Assembly (NCBI GenBank): GCA_034231615.1
Contig: CM067298.1
Location: 5,325,799 to 5,389,798 of the forward strand
Direction: 5' to 3'
Length of the DNA: 64,000 nucleotides
Origin: Meghimatium bilineatum
Lineage: Eukaryota > Mollusca > Gastropoda > Stylommatophora > Philomycidae
In this document: positions 43,501 through 55,500 of the stretch, piece after piece
Layout of the letters: each line of letters begins with the position of its first letter
Position numbering within the stretch: the first letter of the stretch is position 1
Notes under the pieces: model-generated
The model's database searches: none
Seen by the model: the letters and a program-made list of their open reading frames with translations, nothing else
What the model was told of the DNA's origin: nothing
Position numbers and translations under genes: made by a program

Positions 43501-46500
43501 TCATAGATTCAAAAAAATAACTGCTACCAACAAAGACTTGGATGTTTAGTATATAGAGGAAAGTATATAATAAATGACTGCAGAAGGAAAATCTTGGAAC
43601 AACCCCTAAAGGAAGTAATGAGGTTGAGAAAGCATGGTTTGATATTATGCAAGCTGTAAGGATGTGGCAATGCATCCAAAACAACAGAAACCTCTCTCGT
43701 ATATTATCTTGCTACTCTCAGATGTGACTACAATTATTAAAATTGTAATAACACTGTCAATATAAGACACAATTGTAATAACACTGTCAATATAAGACAC
43801 AATTGTAATAACACTGTCAATATAAGACACAAATGTAATAACACTGTCAATATAAGAGACAATTGTAATAACACTGTCAATATAAGACACAATTGTAATA
43901 ACACTGTCAATATAAGACGCAATTGTAATAACACTGTCAATATAAGACACAATTGTAATAACACTGTCAATATAAGACACAATTGTAATAACACTGTCAA
44001 TATAAGACACAATTGTAATAACACTGTCAATATAAGACACAATTGTAATAACACTGTCAATATAAGACACAAATGGTTGCTAAATCAGAACTTACTGACA
44101 GTAAGTTGTAGAATCTGCTCTTGTGAAGTCAAAATTGATATTACGACTAAGGGTCTGGGCTTTCGACAACTGACATGCTGGCTCAGATACATCCCAAGGT
44201 TCTATGAGGAGAGAGTACCATTAATATCACAAGTATAGTTATGTGTAGACAGTATTGGTTATTAGTGATTAAACTGTTTTACCGCACAAGTAGAACCATA
44301 ATTGTTCAGACTCCATTAGTTGATGTTGTGTTACAAGTAGAACTGTTCAAACTTCCAGCAAGATTTAGTCCAGAGAATGGAAATGCACTATGTTGCTGAT
44401 TTTTTTTTACCAATGGCCCAATACATCCATCTTCAGTGGAAGATAAAGGATATACAAAATACACTTGTTTTGGTGCATTGGTTTTTATATCTATTTATTG
44501 CCTGTATGTCACAACGCTAAAAAGAGGAGTAAAGAATAACAACACTGGTTACCTTCCATGCATGCCATAAGAAGTGGCTAAGGAAGTTTTGGGGTGAAAG
44601 TGGCTAACCCATACAATATAGTAACAAATTGATCCAGAAACTATGCTGAAGTCAGATGTGTCAGGTGAAAAGGTGCAGATATCGCAGTTGAACTGTAATA
44701 CATCACACAAGGCATTCTGTTCTCTAGAATAAATCCTGCTAATCTGCAGGAGTTAGAGAATGAAGGAGAAAAAGAAGTCAAGCATCTGAGACACAGACTA
44801 TATATCTATCTATAGGTTATATATAGATATGTATGCAGTAACATTGTTTCATATAAAAAAAACAGTGGGAGAACTAGTAGGTATGTTTCCTAATTTCTAG
44901 ACAACAGTATTATTGTTGTGCTATAAGAAATATAATCTATGATCCATGATGATGATGGATGTGGCTCACAAGACCAATCTAAGCCACAAAGAGGCTTCCT
45001 CAATATGTACAAGGAATCACTGGCTCACTTGTACAATCATCATGTGCTGTTGTGTGTATTCTTAGACAAGAAGCCCTTGAACTAACTGATATCACTTTCT
45101 CCTTTCTCTTTAAGCTATTCTTGATCTTTCTCCTTCATGCAACATGTTCCATGTCATCTTGTTTCCATGATTCTGTATCAATGCCTTTATCATGAATATC
45201 ATGATTGCATATGTCTGTAGTGGAGTAGAGGTTGACCTGGAGATCCTTTCAAAGTCTGTAATTCTACATAAAGAAGAAACTTTGATATTCTCCCTTCTTC
45301 CATTTTTTTTCTAGTATGTTCCTGCCATGTCAGTCTATTCAGACTGAGCATAGAAATACTGTGATATTACCTGTTATTTCCAATACATCAGTACTAGTGA
45401 CTTTGTCTTGTTACCTAACTCTAAGAATTCTACATTGGCATATCTTGTGAAAGTTGTTTAGTGATAGCCCAATATAGGTTGCCCATATTTCATTGTCATA
45501 GATGTGGATGCTAAGGACACAAGTCTGGTTAATCAGGAGTTTAGACTGTATAGTTAATTTTATATTGGAACAGACTGGCTGTGGTAGATCAACAGCTTAT
45601 TGGATGAGTGCTGCCCAGTTTGAGGTGGGCGTTAGTTGATCAATAATACTAAAAGTGTCTCCCACCAGTGGAAATAGCCCATGAACCCTCTGTCTATGCC
45701 AATTGACAAGGACTTATAACCAATAACTGCCACCTCCCGATTTGATTTCGAGACCCAAGGGATGGAGTATGCTGCACCACAGCACAATGCTCGGGAGCTA
45801 TCTATCTATGTGATGTGTCCTTTACAGAACACTGTTCTCCCACTGACACTCTGTAAGCCTTGTAAGCCTCTCAGTTCTGTGCTAGCTACCCAGCCTCTTC
45901 TAGTGTTATGTTTAGAAGGTTTTCAATATCCTGCGTCCATCACAGTCTTGGTCTTCCTCTTGTTCTCTTTTCTTGAACTTTTCACTCCATGATTAATCTT
46001 TCTAAACCATTGTGTCTCTTTATATGCCTGCAAGAACACTATATAAAACAATGAATAGTCAAAATTTGAGCAAAACCTTCTATCCCCTTTGGAGTGCTGT
46101 TGATACAAGCAGCAAACTTACGATTGCAGTAAAAGTATGGAGTGAGATAAGGGCAGCTGTTTCCGAGACTGAGTTTCAAGACAGATTTTTGTATATCGAC
46201 GTGTGTTTCCTGTCCAGTTGCATATGAGCAGTTTTTGGAATAGTGTGATGAACATTCTAGAGAATACTTGGCTCTCCTGAAATATGTAATGAAAAATATA
46301 AATCAAAACAAAGAATGGACCTTGTGACTAAAATAAAATTGTGTCTGAATAAATTTGACATTGCCAGAAATAAATTTGCTACATCTTACAATTAGGGCCT
46401 ATGTAATTTTGTACTTATAAATAAAAAATTAATGTGTACTAACAAACAAAAAAGGGTTCCAAATGAGTTCTGTGGAAAACAAAATACTGTTTACTTGATC

Positions 46501-49500
46501 AATGAAATAGCAGAAATGTTTACTAAATCTTACTGCATGGCTTTTTGTGTGGCAATGAAATAGTAGTAAGTATTTGACTCTGACAGGTGACCATTGACTT
46601 CATGTTTACTTTCTTACAAAACCGTAATGTTAAGTCTAATGCAAAACCTAATATTTACCCTATTTGTGTAAGTGCTCATGCCTTTATCTCTATGAATCAT
46701 TTATATTTTATATCTCTGTCTGTGACAATCAATAAAAGGTAATACTGCTAGTAAACTGTATGAAAATATTACTTACATAGAAAACGTGATGAAGTTTTAC
46801 TGCACGATGACTAACACACCATCACTATCGGAAGTTCACGTGAAATAATATACACAATGGAAAACAAGCAAAATCAAACAAATAACAATACACATGACAT
46901 ATTCAATGTTTTAACCAGAAGGATTTTATCAAGATACGCACAAAACATCAAAAGATGATGAATAGAAATGATTACAACAAACAAACATGTCCAACTGCAT
47001 TTGGAAATGAGATGCTGGAAGAACAGGAACAGGGTGTAGGCCTACATTAAAAATGTAAATATAGGTGGAAACGAAATGATCAAAAAATAAATGATGGAAT
47101 AAAATGAATTAAGACAAAGACCACATCAATCGAGAGCTAAACAAAAGAGTGGTTGGAATTTAGTCCAAAAGGCCTGAGGTAAGATGATTTTCTAGAGCGT
47201 ACCTAGATCTATCATCGGTGGTGCAGGATCTGATGACAGTGACCTGAATATCAAGAGCACCATGATGGCCATCACCATTTAAAGTGTGTGACAATAGGAG
47301 TAGGTGTTCTGTGCCTGATGGCATGAAGATGGTTACAGAAGCAGTCACTCAATCTTAAGCTGGTTTCCCCAATGTACTGCTTGTTTACATAAGATCACAT
47401 AAATAACATTACGGGATTCACGTGTAAAGACCTCATTGATGGAGAAAGCGGCCTTGGGAAATGAAATGGAGCACATCTCAACCACATAAGGGCATGTATA
47501 GTAATGGCCACATGAGCAACGAACAGTACTAAAATGGTCGGGAACAGAAGACTTACGGTGGCTATGGACCAAGATTCAGAACACTCTTTCGTCTAGTTAT
47601 CAGCTGGTGCGGTCTTTGTCTTTATTCATTTTGTTCCATCATTTATGCCATCATTTTATTCGTTTTGTTTCCACCTATATTTACATTTTTATGTACTTCC
47701 TGTTCCTGTCCTTCCGATGTCTCATATCCAAATTTCAGCTGGAATGTTTGTGTGTTGTGATCATTTCTATTTGTCGTCTTTTGATGTTTTGTATCTTGAT
47801 AAATGCCTTTTGGTCAAAACATTGATTATGTTATGTGTATTGTTATTTGTTTGATTATGCTTGTTTTCTATTGTGTGTATTATTTCACATGAGCTTCTGA
47901 TAGTGATAGTAAGTTAGTCATTGTGCAGTAAAACTTCATCACCTTTTTTTACATAAGTACTATCTCTCTCTATCTGTGCAAGAGTTTTCCTACTCTGTTG
48001 TAGTTGTGCTTCTTATTTAGAAGTAACTATATAAATGGTATGTCCTCAGAGATGCTGGAGTAAAACAACAAACTATAGCAAAAATTAGAGATAAACAAGA
48101 TTTTTATGGCATGTGATGAGAAAAGAAATAACACTTGAACATTTATTAACCACCGGAAAGATCAAGGGGAGAGGAGACAGGAAGACATGGTTGTCACTTT
48201 GGCACAAAAAGATGTCACCAACTGAACTTATTTACAACATATGAGACAGAGAATTGTGGTGAAACTTTATTACCTGCGCCATGGCAGGTTGTGTTTAAAT
48301 GGTTGTGTTAGAGGCTTAATGGAGCTTAACTGACTGTTAGAGGCTTACTGGAGCCTAACTGGCTGTTAGGGGCTTACTGGAGCTTAACTGACTGTTAGGG
48401 GCTTACTGGAGCTTAACTGACTGTTAGAGGCTTAATGGAGCTTAACTGACTGTTAGAGGCTTACTGGAGCCTAACTGGCTGTTAGGGGCTTACTGGAGCT
48501 TAACTGACTGTTAGAGGCTTAATGCAGCTTAACTGACTGTTAGAGGCTTACTGGAGCCTAACTGACTGTTAGAGGCTTAATGGAGCTTAACTGACTGTTA
48601 GAGGCTTACTGGAGCTTAACTGACTGTGTTAGAGGCTTACTGGAGATAATGAGTTAAGTAACACTGCATATTTTTATGTGATGTAAATCTAGGAAACCAC
48701 AAAATTACATGCTAAAGTTGGATGCTTTTGACAACAAGATGCAGGTATCACTATCAAGTTGTAAACTATAGCACATTTCATTCTCTGTACTTTATTATGC
48801 TCACTCTGCCAAAGTCAGATGCATTGGGCCATTAGCACAAATAAATTGGGAATAACATATCTCTGTTCTCTGGACTACATCCTGCAGGAAATCATGCAGT
48901 ACCATTATCCTGCTAAAAGAGATATCTAGCTGGAGCTTAACAACAAAACACTTGAAAAAAAATTATGTTAACAAGCAAGTATTTAAGAATAAATGAGCAA
49001 ATGAATGAACACCAAAACTACCTGTTACTGGATACACCATGAGGAGGTGCTCTTAGAGTCTTGGCTAACTGATAGCCCTGAGTTGCATGAAATTAGTGCA
49101 GAATTATTTTCATCCAAACAGGATCTTTAAACTCAACATATTCAAAAACATTAAGCAACCAACATAATTTTCTAAGCAAGCAAAATGTATCTCACCTGCA
49201 TAGGGTATCTGGCTCAATGTCTGCATAACTACTCACTTCACCATATTCTTCAAAACATTTAGCCATCTGTAAGAGATTATGCAAAACATGTAGCCATCTG
49301 TAAGAGATTATGCAAAACATGTAGCCATCTGTAAGAGATTATGCAAAACATGTAGCCATCTGTAAGAGATTATGCAAAACATGTAGCCATCTGTAAGAGA
49401 TTATGCAAAACATGTAGCCATCTGTAAGAGATTATGCAAAACATGTAGCCATCTGTAAGAGATTATGTCAGATCTCATAAACAATTCTCCAAAACCATAG

Positions 49501-52500
49501 TAATCAAATCATTTTTGTTAAACATCAGCTATTGATTATGAGTTTCTGTTAAACATCAGCTATTGATTATGAGTTTCTGTTAAACATCAGCTATTGATTA
49601 TGAGTTTCTGTTAAACATCAACTATTGATTATGAGTTTCTGTTAAACATCAGCTATTGATTATGAGTTTCTGTTAAACATCAGCTATTGATTATGAGCTT
49701 CTGCCGAGGACAGATGTATCACACCATTGGTACAAATAAAACAGTGACATAATGCATTTACATTCTCTGGACTACATCCAACTGGAAATTTTGATTGTCT
49801 TGATACAAGAGAAATCCAGCAGGAGTTTGAGAATGAATGCTGCCACTCTGTAAGTCTCGCATTATGTACGAGCAGTCCAGCTTCTTCCAGCATCATATTA
49901 GAAAGGTCTTCAATATCCTGTGTCCATTATACTCTTACCTCTTGTTCTCTTTCCCAGAACCTTTCCCTCCATGATTAATCTTTCTAAATCTTTGTGTCTT
50001 GTATACATACAAAATATGTTAGCTTGCATTTTTTAAATATGAAATATGAGATCGGTAACATCTCCGTACCCCTACGGCAGTTACATGCAATGGGTTAACT
50101 TCCTTTTTTTTAGTTTTTAGGAGATAATATTTCTCTGTTTTCTTGAGTGCATCATCTTGTGAAAAGAGGAGAAATGCAGAGCTCAACAGCGGAGAGTAGC
50201 TAGAAAGTCAAGGATAGACCAAGATCCATTTACAGTGGTCATTCCATGCCCGAACTGTCCAAGGACATTTACAACTCGAATAGGGCTCATTAGCCATCTA
50301 CGAACTCATAATCAAGGACATAACTCTAACTGAATATTCAAAAGTGGATGTAACAAATGGTCATCATCACTTGTGATGGATGAATAACAATGTTTTCTTG
50401 ATGGATGTCTGTGTTGGATCATCTTTCTAACCATAATATTTTTAGGACTTGCATATAGAATTTTATCTCAAATGTAAATTGTTTTTCCATTTCAGATGTC
50501 TTGACAAGTCTCACAATCACATGTTGTCACTAGAAAAATTTAGATTAATAGGTATAGCTTTGTTTTTCTGTGTGCCCTTTGCCATAGATTTTTCATCTGT
50601 GATATTTTTTATACTGTCATTACTAATCTCCTTCTTATCTCTGCTGAAAAATTGCTTGTGATGCAAGAATACCTGAGATATTCAAATTTGATGACATTTT
50701 CTAGCTGTTCATTGTTAATAGTTATTGTAGGTGTGAGTCCATTTATGTAGATGTGCATATTTTAGTGCACATCCATTTATGTAGATGTGCATATTTTAGT
50801 GCACATCCATTTATGTAGATGTGCATTATTGTGTGTTCTCTGTGCACTGTGAAAATGATTTTGAGCCTTGCTGAGATGTTGACATAATTATATGCTCTAA
50901 ACATGTGGGACCTCTTGATATCAGGATGCTATTGTCTGTATACCTAATTTCTGAAATCTCATGGCCTCCAGTATGAAGAGGCTGAAAATGTTCATAGTGT
51001 GTCTCTTCTCACATATTTTACATGATGTTTTCTGCAAATATAGTAAAGATGTAGTAAGACCAAATGGTACAGTCTGACAGTTTTTTTGGACCTCAAACCA
51101 GTAAAATGTTTCATCTCTTTGGTCAACATGAAGCCTACTTTATACTGTCTCTTCTGTTTTCTTCTACAAGAAATTATAGTTGTTCCTGTCAGTGTTACAA
51201 ATTATTCTTGTCCTTTCCATCTGTGTTCTGAAATTCCCACAATGTCTACTTCAGTGTTTACCATCTCTCCCTGAATGATTTTGAGTTTGCCTTGATACAT
51301 ACTTCACACATTCATTGTGCTTATTCATAAATTTCTTCTTAACTGTTTTTCTTAACTGTTTTTCTTAACTGTTTTTGTTGTCTTTAAAGGTCCCAATTGG
51401 ACCGACACGTTGACTGTTGTGTTTGTTCCTTTTCTTTATTGTTATCTTCTATATTTTATTATTTTATATTGATATAGTAACCTATTTACTTTATTTGCAT
51501 TTACCATAAATTTCTTCCCTTCCTCAGATTGGTGTCACTGTTTTCATTGATAACATAGTCAGACATTTCGTTGTCATCATGTTTACCAGTTCTAGTACTG
51601 CTTTCAATCTCTTTCCCAGTTATTTTGAATTTGCTGCCAAACTCTTCAGTCATATTTTTGGTATAATGAGTTTCTTCTCATCGAATATGCCTCAGTAATT
51701 TGTCATTGCTTTCTAAGTCTTTTCTTGTACCTTGTCAGTTACCGTACATGTTCATTCCTCAGCTATACACGGAGCCTTTCCAATTCTTGCTTTCAAAGCC
51801 AATGTCATTAATGCGATCTTAGTCTTTTCCATCAGACATTAAGTATACAGAAAGGAGTAAATCCCCTTGTTCAGTAGCTGTGCATAGTTCCACCTACTAG
51901 CCAAAGTCATTGCCCAAGGAATGAGGCAGTGCTGCACATGTGGATCAATGCATGAGCTGGGCACAAGTTGGTGAACCAAATAGAGTGTATATTTTTTTTA
52001 GACACCCATTACTTCTGTAATACTATCAATATAAAATAATAAATGACACCAATAATAATAAACACAATAACAATAATACTATCATCTGAATAATACTTGA
52101 TTCTTGAATAGGAACAAGCGTCACAGCACTGGGAACATTCCCAAATATGCTCTGCTTGCTGTTCCGTCAGACATTTAAAAGTGTACAAGCTCAGTGTCCC
52201 GGTCAGTTGCTAATTATGCATTCCTCTGATCTTTCTGGAGAGGGAGAACTTTCTCCCATAGCTTCTAGTCCCTCCCGTTTCTACCATTGTATGAATTATG
52301 TACATTGTCTCATTTGGCCTCCACCTAGTCTTCTTGTCGGATCTCCATGGCTGCTCTAATCAATTCAATTCTGTCACTTCTTATCTCAATGCCATTCACC
52401 AAGGCTTTACCAGCCAAAACATAACCTCTTTTGTTTCCCGACCCCAGCATGACCTGGACAGTAGATCCATGTAATGCTCAGTGTGATGATGAAAAGAGTG

Positions 52501-55500
52501 ACCCAATCAGTTGGTGTGTTGGTGGTTGCATCACCAGCATAGTGAGAGCTGCTGCCACGCTTCTATTTACAATCTTCTACTTGATGTTGTAGTGGGTTAA
52601 GCAGCTGACTTCACAGATAATTTCTTGCTATTTTGGTAGGTCACAAAACACACCTGTTTGTTTCTTGTGTTACTGGGCCATCTGTGTATATTATTGTATC
52701 GTGTGGCTTTGAGTGCTGCAGTATGAGCTCTGTTCTGTTCGCAGCCCAGTCACTGCACTCTCTTCCCATCTGTATCACCACTGTTGTCAATAACTTTCTT
52801 TGCTAAATGCCATCCATTCACAGGCTCTTCCCACTTCCTCCAGCTCACAAACTCTGAATAATACTATTCACGTTCAACGGACCTAGAAATATGGAACTGG
52901 CATCAGTTCAATATTAGTATGTAAAAACATTGGAATGAATAGGACAGATTAGAACTCAAAGATTCAACTTTTAAATTTGCATTCATGTACTTCAAACAGT
53001 AATTTATTTGTTCAATGAATACATTACAGACATGATTACCATTGCAAAATCACATGTGGCCTCACTATCTTGTAGAGGTGAGCAGTATGATTTCTTCTTA
53101 TCTGCTGCATTCAATGTTACAGCACTGTAGATAGCAAGCTGAAATTTTGACAGTCCATCTGCACATTCTATGACAAGTGTCTGTGTTACATCCAGCAGAA
53201 ACACAAAACTCCTGTATGAAAACATAAATATGAAAGATCATAGTAACTGTCTATTAAAGCTATTTAGAAAAGTATATAAAATATAGGCCTATATAAAATA
53301 TATATAAAATGTATTAAAAAAAACTCTTGTTCTTATGCATTCAGCATCTGCAGCGATGTTATATTGTTAGGCCTGTCATCAGGGCAAAGTCTACTGTCTT
53401 CTCCAAGTCAGAGCAGCTACCCCATAGCTTTTGCCTCAAATCTGTATCCTCTTGCCAATTCCGCTGTCTGTGCTTTTTGCGTGTTGGGCAGTCTTGAATT
53501 TAAACACTGTTGTTACTGCTTGTTTACCTGTTTAAGAGTGCAGGGAGACTTTCAATGTACCTATGTTTTTCCAAATATAGCTATGGAAATTTATATTTAG
53601 AAACACTGTTTTGTGGTAGGGAATAAAATTATGTACAATAACTTTATCTCTTGAATATTTCATTAAAAAAATGAGAACAATTTTGTGCAATGGAAGACTA
53701 TCAATGCTGACCCGAATTTGAGTGCTGCGATGTTATATTATATCGAACCAATTCTTTTTTATGGGTGTGAAGCATGGACTGTAAACAAATAAATTCAAAA
53801 TGAATTGGAAGCTACAGTGATGTGGTTTCTGAGAAGAATTATGAAAATACTATGGACAGCTAAGAAAACTAATGCAGAGGTTCTCATTGATGCTGGTGTA
53901 AAAAGATCAATCATATTAAATGTTAGGGGCAGACAGTCAAGGTATTTAGGGCATGTGCTGAGAAGAACACAGCTTGAACACTTAATAAACATTGTAAAGA
54001 TTACGGGGAGAAGAGACAGGGGATAACATAGAGAGAAGTTGCTAGATGGACTAGTATTATGGCATGGGAGAAGGTCACTAACTGAGCTTATTGACAACAG
54101 AAGAGACAGAGAGTTATGGAGAAACATAATCACCTTGGCCATTCGGCATGACACTTGATTGATTGAATGACAATAACTTTATCTCTTGAATCATTTCATA
54201 ATTATCTTATGTTAAAAAACTTAATCATGTTTGTATTTATAATTTCTTTGCAATATTATCCATATCATTTATTGATGAAACATCAAGTCTGAGATTTGAA
54301 GAATTCGATATTAAGTGTAGTAGTAGCAAAACTGGTTCATTCAATCAAGTGCTATGCTGAATGATTTCATGATTTAGTTCTCAATAATTGAATGACAAAC
54401 ATGAACTTACTGACAAAAGTGGGTTCTGCTTGATATCGAAGCAATTGGAATGTTATATGGAATAATCAGTGCAGACATTAGATATGCCAGTTTGTCCAGC
54501 TGACATACAGGTGTGTCTCTTCTGCTGCGATCTACAATTAAAAGAAGCAAGTACAGACAATGATGGTTGTAATCAGAGTTTGATCCAACATGGTTCTTAT
54601 ATGCACACACAAATGCTATGTATGTAAACATGCACACACATTTGTGTGCATGTACACACACACACACATACATATACATATATAGTGAATAATTTTCAAA
54701 GGTTCATAATTTTAATTGAACAACATTTCAACTTGGAAATCTATTAGACAATTTATTTAAAATGTATCATCATTTAGTTTTAACAATCAATTTTAACCTT
54801 GATCGTCAAAGAAATTCCAGTTGTCCATTGATTTTGACTATAAATTTAAAAGCGTTTTTAATACAATATTTTTATATCAACAAATTTTCCAACAAAGCAA
54901 TTTTTCAATCAATTCTTTGGGTCCGTTTTATTTTGTATTAAAAAACAAAGTTTTTAATTTGATAATGAAACATAGTTGTGGAAATATATGTCTTCAAAGC
55001 AAATAATGTATGAATTTAAAAAGTTAGTATAGTTTTAAAAAGGAAACAGCTGAAATCCAACATGAAACAAGCAGGTAAAAAACCTAAAATTGTATGCTAA
55101 TTTGCACTTAGGACCTACATATATGACAGTTGCTTAATTAATTCCCACATTACTATTTCTACTAGAAATTAGTGAATGAAATCAAGTATTACAGAAGTAG
55201 GAATTGATACATGAGATTCAGAATGTGAAACAAACAATTGGGTTTTCTCAACTACTAAAATAGAAGCAAAGTAGTTGAGATATATACGGCTTATCCCACA
55301 AATATATTGAGTATGAGAATGAAAATAGAGAAAGTAACAGCAATTCTCACTTGGCGGGTAAAACAACTGCAAACAGCCAGTAATTCTGTTTATATTATTT
55401 TAAGAATATGTGTGGTATTATTTATAATGCAAAGCAACCATAGTTTCCACTGCAATCTGATAATAAATTAATGATAAAGAAAAAGACCAAAAAATTCATG

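Noticed and set aside
43645-44072. 141-codon minus-strand frame (SYIDSVITIV repeats)
   Set aside because: 30-bp minisatellite; divisible by three, so open in several frames.
43737-44072. Regular spaced repeats resembling a CRISPR array
   Set aside because: No unique spacers; units are directly adjacent. The genome is eukaryotic.
46118-46306. Frame MIYIFHYIFQ over e5
   Set aside because: Out of phase with e4 and e6; the cysteine-rich frame fits both and carries the module motif.
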